A program made the translations under genes and the position numbers. A stretch of DNA of 22,233 bases from contig DLMZ01000009.1 of NCBI GenBank assembly GCA_002479415.1, forward strand, positions 93,021 through 115,253, given 5' to 3'. The number at the start of each line of letters is the position of its first letter. The first letter of the stretch is position 1. A model generated the notes under the pieces. That model saw nothing but the letters and a program-made list of their open reading frames with translations. It was not told the DNA's origin and ran no database searches. Shown here piece by piece: positions 1 to 6,736 of this stretch. Source of the DNA: Firmicutes bacterium UBA7523. Its GTDB lineage: Bacteria; Bacillota; Dethiobacteria; Dethiobacterales; Dethiobacteraceae.

Positions 1-438
1 CCCCAATACTTCGAAAATCTTTACAATATATTAAAAAAAGAAGACCGTGTCCTTCTGCTAACAGGATATCTGGCAGAAGAACCAATAGTCTCCTCGCTGA
101 CATTTATTTTAAATGATAAAGCATGGGCAGTTTACGGCGGGCAAACAAACACTCATCGAAATCTATATTCATATCATGCTATGAACTGGGAGCGCATTAA
201 GTGGGCACACAGCCGCGGCGCAAAATGGTTTGATTTCTATGGTGTGCCCGGTCAAGTGGACGAAAAGCATCCCCTATATGGGCTTTATCACTTCAAAAAA
301 AGCTTCGGCGGCAACTTCGTTTCTTTTGTAGGGGAATGGGACATGCCTATATCACGACCGCTCTATTTGCTTTGGAAATACGGCCTGCCCCTATATCGGC
401 GAACCATTCAAAGAGCGTTGAAAAAAATCAAGAAATAA
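1..438 (+). CDS. FemAB/FemX-family peptidoglycan branching aminoacyltransferase, C-terminal part (5' end outside window)
   Basis: The reading frame is open from base 1 to the TAA at 436-438, giving the last 145 residues of a longer protein; members of this family are usually about 330-420 residues. The visible part fits the C-terminal GNAT-like domain of FemX/FmhB-type enzymes: a beta-strand stretch, then MNWERIKWAHSRGAKWFDFY, then a GVPG loop, then the HFKKSFGG and EWDMPISRP segments seen at the end of this family. Such enzymes transfer an amino acid from aminoacyl-tRNA to the stem peptide of lipid II or a related precursor, at the inner face of the membrane. A basic C-terminal tail (ALKKIKK) ends the protein. 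The last 11 bases overlap the 3' end of convergent murE, another peptidoglycan stem-peptide gene. The family call is fairly sure; the amino acid transferred cannot be read from this part. Confidence 0.75.
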   Translation, partial: PQYFENLYNILKKEDRVLLLTGYLAEEPIVSSLTFILNDKAWAVYGGQTNTHRNLYSYHAMNWERIKWAHSRGAKWFDFYGVPGQVDEKHPLYGLYHFKKSFGGNFVSFVGEWDMPISRPLYLLWKYGLPLYRRTIQRALKKIKK

Positions 439-1870
439 AGTATGTCTCCACAGCTTGCCTGTCGGAATAAGGCAGATGCTCATCTCCAATTAGCTGATAG
501 TTTTCATGACCTTTACCGGCAAGAAGTACTATATCTCCCTTACCTGCGGTTGTTAGCGCATAACGAACCGCATCATGTCTTTCAGGAAGAATAATTGGCG
601 TAGTTGACATACCCATTAAAATATCAGTTATAATAACTCCTGGATCCTCCGATGCTGGATTATCTGATGTCACAACTACAATATCACTATATTTTTCAGC
701 AATGCGTCCCATTATGGGGCGCTTTGTTTTGTCTCTGTCACCGGGACAGCCAAATACTGTAATTATTCTGCGATGAGGAACAGCCTTGAGTGTTTGTAAA
801 ACTTTTTCCAATCCGTCCGGAGTATGAGCAAAATCAATAAATATGTTGTAGTCCTGTTGGAAGTTAACTGCTTCCAAACGTCCGGGAACAGTCTTTAAGC
901 TGTTAATCCCTCGTACAGCTGCTTCCAGGTCCAAGCCTTCCGCCAAAGCCGCGGCTATAGCTGCCAGCGCATTATACGCATTAAACTCTCCCGGCAGGTG
1001 AACCTGAACATTAAAAGCTGTGCTGCCAAATGTTACTTCCATATCTGTACATATTGCGCTGCGACTCAATATTTTTCCCTGTATATCCGCTTCCCTACCA
1101 AAACCAAATGATGTTACAGGCATATTAATCATTTTAAGCAACCGGCGGCCGTACTGATCGTCTGAGTTGATTACTGCCCGCCCCCCGCTTCTTGCCAACA
1201 TTTTAAAAAGCCTTGCTTTAGTTAAGAAGTAGTCTTCCATATCTTTATGAAAATCCAGATGGTCATGACTTAAATTTGTGAATACGCCTGTATCAAATTC
1301 AACATGGTCAGCCCTTCGCCACGACAGCGCGTGAGAAGAAACCTCCATTGCTACTGTGTCGACATTATTCTTAGCCAATTCAAAAAATGTACGCTGCAAG
1401 TCAAATGCTTCAGGAGTAGTCAAACGGCCGGGGAGATAGTCTTCCCCCACCTTAATTCCAACAGTCCCGATAACAGCACAAGGCCTGCCCGCCGCCCGGT
1501 AAACAGACTGCAAAAAATGGGTAGTTGTTGTTTTTCCGTTTGTGCCGGTAACTCCCACCACATGCATCTTGCGGCTGGGGTGGGCAAAATATCTGGCAGA
1601 AAGATGAGACAATGCATGCCGGGTATTTTCCACTACTATTACCGGAACCCCGAGCCGCTCTATCGGCCTGGCAGCCACAACAGCCGCAGCGCCGGCATTA
1701 ACTGCATCCATAGCAAAATAGTGTCCATCCATACGCAATCCTTGTAAACATACATAAAGCTCACCTGGACAAATATGTCGGGAATCATGTTTAATACCGC
1801 TAATTTCAATGTCTAAGCAGTCTGCCATCCCCTGATACATATATCCTTTAAGCATAGCTGCCAACTTCAT
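428..1870 (-). CDS. murE: UDP-MurNAc-tripeptide synthetase (MurE ligase)
   Basis: MurE adds the third, diamino acid residue to UDP-MurNAc-L-Ala-D-Glu in the cytoplasm. The 480-residue product has the expected order: N-terminal UDP-binding domain with the HDSR element (about residues 28-31), a central ATPase domain with P-loop GVTGTNGKTTTT (about 106-117) and a C-terminal domain with GKGHE (452-456). I chose the ATG at 1870 rather than the upstream in-frame ATG at 1912: the reading frame before MKLAAMLKGYM is unlike MurE, and AGAGGCGAG sits just upstream of 1870. The motif that selects the diamino acid reads DNPA (403-406) instead of the DNPR typical of meso-diaminopimelate enzymes, while GKGHE is kept, so the substrate (L-lysine, another diamino acid or DAP) is uncertain. 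A TATAAT-like -10 lies at 1902-1907. Function is sure; substrate is not. Confidence 0.95.
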   Translation of the reverse strand: MKLAAMLKGYMYQGMADCLDIEISGIKHDSRHICPGELYVCLQGLRMDGHYFAMDAVNAGAAAVVAARPIERLGVPVIVVENTRHALSHLSARYFAHPSRKMHVVGVTGTNGKTTTTHFLQSVYRAAGRPCAVIGTVGIKVGEDYLPGRLTTPEAFDLQRTFFELAKNNVDTVAMEVSSHALSWRRADHVEFDTGVFTNLSHDHLDFHKDMEDYFLTKARLFKMLARSGGRAVINSDDQYGRRLLKMINMPVTSFGFGREADIQGKILSRSAICTDMEVTFGSTAFNVQVHLPGEFNAYNALAAIAAALAEGLDLEAAVRGINSLKTVPGRLEAVNFQQDYNIFIDFAHTPDGLEKVLQTLKAVPHRRIITVFGCPGDRDKTKRPIMGRIAEKYSDIVVVTSDNPASEDPGVIITDILMGMSTTPIILPERHDAVRYALTTAGKGDIVLLAGKGHENYQLIGDEHLPYSDRQAVETYFIS

Positions 1871-1901
1871 ACTCTCGCCTCTTTCAATGCTAGTCCTTAC
1901 T

Positions 1902-1907
1902 ATTATA
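1902..1907 (-). promoter_or_regulatory. Candidate -10 box of the murE promoter
   Basis: The minus strand reads TATAAT here, about 32 bases before the murE ATG. The matching -35 is weak (TTGCCG or TTTGCC at 15-16 bases, inside the nifV terminator stem), so the call rests mainly on the perfect -10 and on the nifV terminator just upstream. Confidence 0.45.
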
Positions 1908-1910
1908 TAC

Positions 1911-1942
1911 AAAACCGGGCATCGGCAAAGCCGATTCCCGGT
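1911..1942 (-). terminator. Rho-independent terminator downstream of nifV
   Basis: ACCGGG and ATCGGC pair with GCCGAT and CCCGGT around an AAA loop, with one internal mismatch. On the minus strand the stem is followed by TTTTG. It starts 19 bases past the nifV stop codon and separates nifV from murE. Confidence 0.8.
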
Positions 1943-1961
1943 CCATATTTTGGTTAGAAAC

Positions 1962-3146
1962 TTAACAGTTTAATGCTTTAACGTCTTTGTCCTTAATTTT
2001 TTTTCTTAGGTATTCTTCATAGATGTACATTAGTTCTTTGTCAAAAAGAATACGCTTAAGATCAACAGCGGCGGATCTTACCATGGTCAGCATCTCCGCA
2101 GCCTCCGAATCAGAAAGATCTATCCCATATTCCTTAAACTTTAAGATAATAGAACGGCTTCCGGAGTGCTTACCGATAATAATCTGCCGTTCCAAGCCTA
2201 CTTCTTCAGGATGGAAAACTTCATAAGTAGCTGGGTGCTTTATAACACCGTCCGCGTGAATCCCTGACTCATGGGCAAACATATTAGTGCCGACGATTGG
2301 CTTACAAACCGGCAGCACTCTGCCAGAAGCCAGTGCCACATACTCAGATAATTCCCGTAACTCCCCTGGCTTTACATTCACATCAATATTATAAAGATAC
2401 TTCAGAGCCATGGCAACCTCAGCAAGCACCGCATTGCCGGCCCTTTCTCCCAATCCGTTAACGGTTACTCCAATCATACAAGCTCCGCCCTTAACACCGG
2501 CCAAAGAGTTGGCAGTAGCCATACCAAAATCATTATGCGTATGCATTTCTATATCCATGCCTGTTGCAGTATGCAAATCTCGAACAATTTCCAAGGTTTT
2601 AAACGGCTCAAGAATACCCACGGTGTCACAAAAGCGTATGCGGTCGGCACCGCACTCCTTAGCCCTCAAAGCAAACTTAATTAAAAAGTCTAAATCGCTT
2701 CTGGATGCGTCTTCAGCGTTAACAGATACATATTTATTATGGCTCTTCGCGAACTCACACGCTTTTGACATATTGTCCAAAACCCACTCGCGGGATGTCT
2801 GCAATTTATGAGTAATATGAATATCCGATGTGGAAATTGAAATAGCCAAAGCATCGCAACCACAGTCCAAAGACTCCTTGATGTCATTAATATTTGCTCT
2901 ATTCCAAGCCATAATACTGGCATCCAGGCCCAAGCCCACAATCTCTTTAATTGCTTCTTTTTCATCCCCGCCCATAACAGGAATTCCTACTTCAAGCTGA
3001 TGAACACCTAACGAATCCAACATCTGTGCAATACGAATCTTTTCCTTGTTTGAAAAGACCACACCGGCCGTTTGCTCACCATCGCGCAACGTTGTATCCA
3101 CCAACATAATTTGCTTATTTGACAATGCTTCATAAAAGCGCTTCAT
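1962..3146 (-). CDS. nifV: Homocitrate synthase / NifV-family HMGL-like carboxylase-condensing enzyme
   Basis: This 394-residue protein belongs to the isopropylmalate/homocitrate synthase family. The N-terminal DTTLRDGEQTAGVVF (about 17-31) is the NifV form of the catalytic signature, with the R-D pair that binds the oxoacid. EMHTHNDFGMATAN carries the metal-binding His-x-His and GLGERAGNA follows. GTNMFAHESGIHADG and GKHSG mark the C-terminal part of the barrel. These enzymes condense acetyl-CoA with a 2-oxoacid. No nif gene is visible, so nitrogenase cofactor synthesis is not supported by context; Re-citrate synthase of anaerobes and lysine-pathway homocitrate synthase belong to the same superfamily and are live alternatives. 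ATG at 3146 is preceded by AGGGGGG at a 7-base spacing. The gene has its own promoter and a terminator-like hairpin in its leader. Family is sure; exact substrate is not. Confidence 0.85.
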   Translation of the reverse strand: MKRFYEALSNKQIMLVDTTLRDGEQTAGVVFSNKEKIRIAQMLDSLGVHQLEVGIPVMGGDEKEAIKEIVGLGLDASIMAWNRANINDIKESLDCGCDALAISISTSDIHITHKLQTSREWVLDNMSKACEFAKSHNKYVSVNAEDASRSDLDFLIKFALRAKECGADRIRFCDTVGILEPFKTLEIVRDLHTATGMDIEMHTHNDFGMATANSLAGVKGGACMIGVTVNGLGERAGNAVLAEVAMALKYLYNIDVNVKPGELRELSEYVALASGRVLPVCKPIVGTNMFAHESGIHADGVIKHPATYEVFHPEEVGLERQIIIGKHSGSRSIILKFKEYGIDLSDSEAAEMLTMVRSAAVDLKRILFDKELMYIYEEYLRKKIKDKDVKALNC

Positions 3147-3169
3147 TCGGCAACCCCCCTATTTTCTGT

Positions 3170-3198
3170 AAAAAAAACTCTCCTTCGAGGCAGAGTTT
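3170..3198 (-). terminator. Terminator-like hairpin in the nifV 5' leader (possible attenuator)
   Basis: AAACTCTCCT (3175-3184) pairs with AGG and AGAGTTT (3188-3198), with one bulged base and a 3-base loop. On the minus strand it is followed by eight T. It lies between the nifV promoter (3230-3258) and the nifV ribosome binding site, so it could end most transcripts before the gene. It could also be the delayed terminator of the upstream proC-proB unit. Confidence 0.6.
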
Positions 3199-3229
3199 AA
3201 ATTATCGCCTTTTGGTTTATATTAGCTAC

Positions 3230-3258
3230 ATTTTATCTAAATCAGCTAAATATGTCAA
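3230..3258 (-). promoter_or_regulatory. Sigma-A type promoter for nifV
   Basis: On the minus strand TTGACA (3253-3258) and TAAAAT (3230-3235) are separated by exactly 17 bases. The start point would be near 3223, giving a leader of roughly 77 bases before nifV. Just upstream, TGGAC and GTCCA (3261-3276) form a short inverted repeat around six bases, a possible operator; that part is weak. Confidence 0.75.
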
Positions 3259-3297
3259 CCTGGACGTACCTGTCCATCTCTGTCAAAACGACATAAA

Positions 3298-4416
3298 CTA
3301 GGTATGTACTACCATATTATTTCTGTGGACAGCCTCGCAGCATGACTTGCCCAAAACATCCGCCGCGTCAATTGTTCTAAGCCCTTTAATCTTTTGTAAT
3401 TCTTCCGCGCTGTAGTTAACTAGACCCCGTGCCAACTCACAACCACACTTGTCTTCAATAACCACCATTTCACCTTGTTCAAAATCACCGATAACATCCA
3501 CAATCCCGCTTGGCAGCAAGCTTTTGCCGTCTTCCAGCAAAGCTTTTTTGGCACCGCCGTCAATAACTATCCTGCCATGAGTCGATTGCCCATAAGCAAT
3601 CCACCTCTTCCTTCCGTCAAGACATTTGTTCCGCCCGCAAAAAAGAGTTCCCACATCTTCGCCGTCCAACACTTTTTGCAGTATACCCGGAACCTTGCCG
3701 TTTGCTATAACCATAGGTATCCCGGAATTCATCACAATTTCAGCAGCTAACAGCTTAGTAACCATCCCGCCTGTTGCCAATGAATCTGAGGGCACCCCTG
3801 CCAATTTTTTCAGCTCCGGCGTAATCTGTTCGACCACCCCAATAAGCTGAGCATCCTTATCTATATTGGGGTTACAAGTGTACATACCGTCAATATCCGT
3901 TAACAGCACCAGCAAATCTGCATCAATAATACTGGCTACCATAGCAGAAAGCGTATCGTTATCGCCAAATTCAATCTCTTCCACAGCAACCGTATCATTT
4001 TCATTAATCACAGGAATGGCACCGTATTTAAGCAATGCCTGCAACGCATTTTTAGAATTTAAATACCGGTTTCTATCATTAAAGTCATCTCTGGTCAACA
4101 GCACCTGGGCTACTACTAAACTATATTCGGCAAAAAGCTTTTCATACATCTGAATTAGCAGTCCCTGCCCGATAGCAGCCAGTGCCTGCTTTTCCGGAGT
4201 GGTCTGAGGTTTTTTAACTAATCCCAGCCTGCCAATTCCCGCACCAACCGCACCCGAGGATACTAAAACCACATTCTTTCCCTGGTTCTTTAAATCAGCC
4301 AATTCACGCACTACTTTTTCTAATGAGTGAAGGTTCAGCTTCCCTGTGGCATGTGTAAGATTACGCGTCCCCACTTTGACAACCACAGTTTCTGCCTGTC
4401 TTAGCTTTTCCCTCAT
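3298..4416 (-). CDS. proB: Glutamate 5-kinase (first step of proline synthesis)
   Basis: ProB phosphorylates L-glutamate with ATP in the cytoplasm. The 372-residue length fits the two-domain bacterial form: an amino-acid-kinase domain over about residues 1-255 and a C-terminal PUA domain after about residue 280 (from the GRIVIDGGAKKALL region on). Visible family motifs are VVVKVGTRNLT at the N-terminus, VLVSSGAVGAG, PVINENDTVA and FGDNDTLSA (substrate binding), LLTDIDGMYT, and the TGGMVTKLLAA segment. The ATG directly abuts the TAG stop of proC, so the two are translationally linked in one operon from the promoter upstream of proC. proA, which normally partners proB, is not next to it here. 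Identification is secure. Confidence 0.97.
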   Translation of the reverse strand: MREKLRQAETVVVKVGTRNLTHATGKLNLHSLEKVVRELADLKNQGKNVVLVSSGAVGAGIGRLGLVKKPQTTPEKQALAAIGQGLLIQMYEKLFAEYSLVVAQVLLTRDDFNDRNRYLNSKNALQALLKYGAIPVINENDTVAVEEIEFGDNDTLSAMVASIIDADLLVLLTDIDGMYTCNPNIDKDAQLIGVVEQITPELKKLAGVPSDSLATGGMVTKLLAAEIVMNSGIPMVIANGKVPGILQKVLDGEDVGTLFCGRNKCLDGRKRWIAYGQSTHGRIVIDGGAKKALLEDGKSLLPSGIVDVIGDFEQGEMVVIEDKCGCELARGLVNYSAEELQKIKGLRTIDAADVLGKSCCEAVHRNNMVVHT

Positions 4417-5220
4417 CTAGCTCCCCAACTCCTTCGAGCGTTCCGCCGCAGCGTGTACCGCTTTAATAGCTGCAGTACGAACCCCTCCCGCCTCCAATTC
4501 CAATAAACCGGCAGCCGTTGTCCCTCCGGGGGAGGTAACCATTTCTCTTAATACAGCAGGATGCATTCCCGTTTCCATTACCATCTTAGCCGAACCAAGC
4601 ACAGTCTGCACCGCCAACTCAGCCGCCAATTCCCGAGGCAGCCCTGCCAGCACACCTCCGTCGGACAATGCTTCAATAAATGAGTATACATATGCCGGGC
4701 CGCTGCCACTCAGCCCGGTCACAGCATCCATAAGCTTCTCCGGAACCACACGAACCATGCCGATTTCCGCCAACCAGGAGGATACCAGCTTTAAATCTTC
4801 ATCCCGGACATTTTTGCCTCCACTTAACGCCATGGCGCCTTCTGCCACTAAGCAGGGAGTATTAGGCATTACACGAATTACCCCAACGTTACAGTCAAAG
4901 CGTTTTTCAATGTCCTTAGTTGATATCCCCGCCGCCACAGAGACCAACAAGTGCTCATCCGTCACTGCCGAAGCAATGCTTTTTAGCATATTCTTCATGT
5001 CCTGCGGCTTCACAGCCAAAAAAATAATTCTGGCGGCAACAGCAACATCTATTGCGTCCGCAACAGCTTCAAACCCATATTTACCAGCCGCTTCATGCAG
5101 CTTGTCTTCAGTAACATCAGTTGCAATAATCTTGTCCGGATTCACGCCTCCGTTTATCAAGCCTTTAAGCAAAGCGCTACCCATAGCTCCAACGCCTACA
5201 AAGCCTATTTTTTCCCCCAC
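4417..5220 (-). CDS. proC: Pyrroline-5-carboxylate reductase (last step of proline synthesis)
   Basis: ProC reduces 1-pyrroline-5-carboxylate to L-proline with NAD(P)H. The product has the N-terminal Rossmann nucleotide-binding loop GVGAMG (residues 9-14), RVMPNTPCLV in the middle, and the family signature region GLSGSGPAYVYSFIEALSDG with TVLGSAKMV and SPGGTTAAGL after it. I chose the GTG at 5220 (267 residues, starting MGEKIGFVGVG): GGAGG lies 8 bases upstream of it, whereas the earlier in-frame GTG at 5229 overlaps that ribosome binding site. proC is first in a proC-proB operon with a good promoter at 5264-5292. Identification is secure; the start is a reasoned choice. Confidence 0.96.
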   Translation of the reverse strand: MGEKIGFVGVGAMGSALLKGLINGGVNPDKIIATDVTEDKLHEAAGKYGFEAVADAIDVAVAARIIFLAVKPQDMKNMLKSIASAVTDEHLLVSVAAGISTKDIEKRFDCNVGVIRVMPNTPCLVAEGAMALSGGKNVRDEDLKLVSSWLAEIGMVRVVPEKLMDAVTGLSGSGPAYVYSFIEALSDGGVLAGLPRELAAELAVQTVLGSAKMVMETGMHPAVLREMVTSPGGTTAAGLLELEAGGVRTAAIKAVHAAAERSKELGS

Positions 5221-5263
5221 TGCCGTCACCTCCGTATGTACCTGCCTCAGCTATATTTCTTCT

Positions 5264-5292
5264 ATTGTATTACAGCATCTCTTCTTTTTCAA
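5264..5292 (-). promoter_or_regulatory. Sigma-A type promoter for proC-proB
   Basis: The minus strand carries TTGAAA (5287-5292), a 17-base spacer and TACAAT (5264-5269), about 45 bases before the proC start. Confidence 0.7.
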
Positions 5293-5341
5293 GAAAATGT
5301 TCCCATGGACTCTCGCTTCGTTCTCTCCCTAATTTTGAGGT

Positions 5342-5370
5342 TTGACAACTTCTCCGTCATACGCTAAAAT
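5342..5370 (+). promoter_or_regulatory. Promoter for tRNA-Trp
   Basis: TTGACA (5342-5347) and TAAAAT (5365-5370) are separated by 17 bases; the tRNA begins 14 bases after the -10 box. Both hexamers and the spacing are the same as in the nifV promoter. Confidence 0.8.
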
Positions 5371-5383
5371 AGATAATGCATGC

Positions 5384-5459
5384 AGGGGTGTAGCTCAATT
5401 GGTAGAGTAGCGGTCTCCAAAACCGTTGGTTGCGTGTTCGAGTCGCGTCACCCCTGCCA
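5384..5459 (+). tRNA. tRNA-Trp (anticodon CCA), CCA end encoded
   Basis: The acceptor strands AGGGGTG (5384-5390) and CACCCCT (5449-5455) pair fully, followed by G and an encoded CCA. The D-arm TAGCTCAATTGGTAGAG, the anticodon loop CTCCAAA with CCA at 5417-5419, and the T-loop GTTCGAGTC are all present. It forms a single-gene unit with its own promoter and terminator. Confidence 0.97.
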
Positions 5460-5470
5460 ACAAAGAATTT

Positions 5471-5499
5471 AAGCACCGTAATGGTTTACGGTGCTTTTT
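5471..5499 (+). terminator. Terminator of tRNA-Trp
   Basis: AAGCACCGTAA pairs perfectly (11 bp) with TTACGGTGCTT around a TGGT loop, followed by TTT. The 5' flank is A-rich, so it may also serve the convergent DUF3999 gene that ends at 5511. Confidence 0.9.
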
Positions 5500-5510
5500 G
5501 CTTGCCCTTT

Positions 5511-6734
5511 TTAGGTAATTGATTTGATATTTTTCCAAATAAGAGCTATTAGAAATGCAACCGCCATAACAAGAATGCTCCATAACAGCCATTGGTTCTC
5601 CTCGGACCAATGCTTTTGGGGAGGCTGGTAGCCGGGATTTGCAGAATGGGATGTCATTTGAGCTTGAGGCTTGGACTCCACATTGATATGCCGGATAAGC
5701 TGTTCCAGGTCGTACCGGGGAGAATAGTGCTGAGGTGCACCACCGTAATATAGGCGGTATACACCGATTCCCTTTGCTTCAGCCAACAGATAGCGGGGCA
5801 AGCTGAGAAAACTGCCATGTGTAATACTAAGAGGTTTGTTATTGCCGTCGTGAATTTCCAGCTTTATGAAGCGGTAAAAGCTTTCTGCATAGGGGATAGT
5901 CAGCAATTCGTCATGCGCTCCGTCCAACTCGTAACGGTAAATTACTCCTTGCATCAGGGACGAATAGTTTTCCCCATCTTTGCTTCCATAGACGCCCACT
6001 TTCCTGTGAAAGTTTTTGTCATTCGTCTCTAACGCTACCCCGTGAGACGGGAAATTGTGCCCCATGTCGAAAACAATCGCACTTGAGCTGTCTCGGACAA
6101 TAACGGCTGGTAAAACTATTTCCACTTCTTTCGCCGTTTGTTCAAGACCTACATATGAACCGTGGATATCCAGTGGATTATCACCACCGTCGAAGATTGT
6201 CACTTGCAAATAACGATATGTTGTATCATCAAAGACAATGGATGTGCTACGTGCTACAGTCTGTTCACTGGAATCAAAAATGTAACGACTGGAGTTTAAG
6301 AGAATCCAATTCGACAAGTCTGTACTCCCTTCCACCTTGACTTGGCGAAGGAAATTTTTTGAGCTAATTTCCAATTCTATACGGTTTACCGGTCCCTTTC
6401 TTTCGCCTAGATCAACTGTTAATGTAGTAAACTCTCCTTCTTTTATTCCTTTGTTAATAATTCCTGCTGCCTGCATAACTTTGGTGGCTTTTCTCTCCTG
6501 TGAATAGACAGCAATAGGAACATCTTTTCCTGCTTCGTCAATGAGGCGCAAATCGCCGAAGTCTTCGCGGGCTTTATCATATACCTCACCGTTTAAAGGA
6601 ATCAAAAAGTAATCCTGCGTGGATTCGGGCCTGTTAACTTCAGCATAGAATTGCCAGTCCGTCATTAAGCTCTGGGAATACGCGGCGGCTGTGAGGCACA
6701 GTAAAAGGATAGTTGCCGTTATTGCTTTTTTCAT
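5511..6734 (-). CDS. DUF3999 family envelope protein (partner of the DUF2339 protein)
   Basis: The 407-residue product begins with a signal peptide (MKKAITATILLLCLTAAAYS) and ends with one membrane segment (about residues 382-402, LLWSILVMAVAFLIALIWK), leaving a large extracytoplasmic domain. This domain contains two related stretches, VKVEGSTDLSNWILL and VGVYGSKDGENYSSL, each followed by a YRYLQVTIFDGGDNPL-like or YRFIKLEIHDGNNKPL-like strand pair. This suggests an internal duplication of a galactose-binding-like beta-sandwich fold. The architecture and its place directly after a DUF2339 gene fit DUF3999. I chose the ATG at 6734: GGAGGG is 6 bases upstream, while the TTG at 6740 abuts it. 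Its ribosome binding site lies in the end of the DUF2339 gene, so the two are coupled. The function of the family is not established. Confidence 0.8.
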   Translation of the reverse strand: MKKAITATILLLCLTAAAYSQSLMTDWQFYAEVNRPESTQDYFLIPLNGEVYDKAREDFGDLRLIDEAGKDVPIAVYSQERKATKVMQAAGIINKGIKEGEFTTLTVDLGERKGPVNRIELEISSKNFLRQVKVEGSTDLSNWILLNSSRYIFDSSEQTVARSTSIVFDDTTYRYLQVTIFDGGDNPLDIHGSYVGLEQTAKEVEIVLPAVIVRDSSSAIVFDMGHNFPSHGVALETNDKNFHRKVGVYGSKDGENYSSLMQGVIYRYELDGAHDELLTIPYAESFYRFIKLEIHDGNNKPLSITHGSFLSLPRYLLAEAKGIGVYRLYYGGAPQHYSPRYDLEQLIRHINVESKPQAQMTSHSANPGYQPPQKHWSEENQWLLWSILVMAVAFLIALIWKNIKSIT

Positions 6735-6736
6735 TA

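Noticed and set aside
1304..1747. 147-residue plus-strand open frame opposite murE
   Set aside because: It lies wholly antisense to well-conserved murE codons, including the P-loop region, and its translation resembles no protein family.
3146..3258. T-box riboswitch in the nifV leader
   Set aside because: The leader is only about 77 bases and I see no T-box core sequence or specifier stem; a full T-box needs roughly three times this length.
3261..3276. Operator for a specific regulator upstream of nifV
   Set aside because: TGGAC/GTCCA is only a 5-bp inverted repeat with no second copy; kept as a note in the promoter entry but too weak to list as a site.
4757..5332. 191-residue plus-strand open frame opposite proC
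   Set aside because: Low-complexity Ser/Pro/Thr-rich translation typical of the antisense of a real gene, without a start site signal; proC on the other strand is clear.
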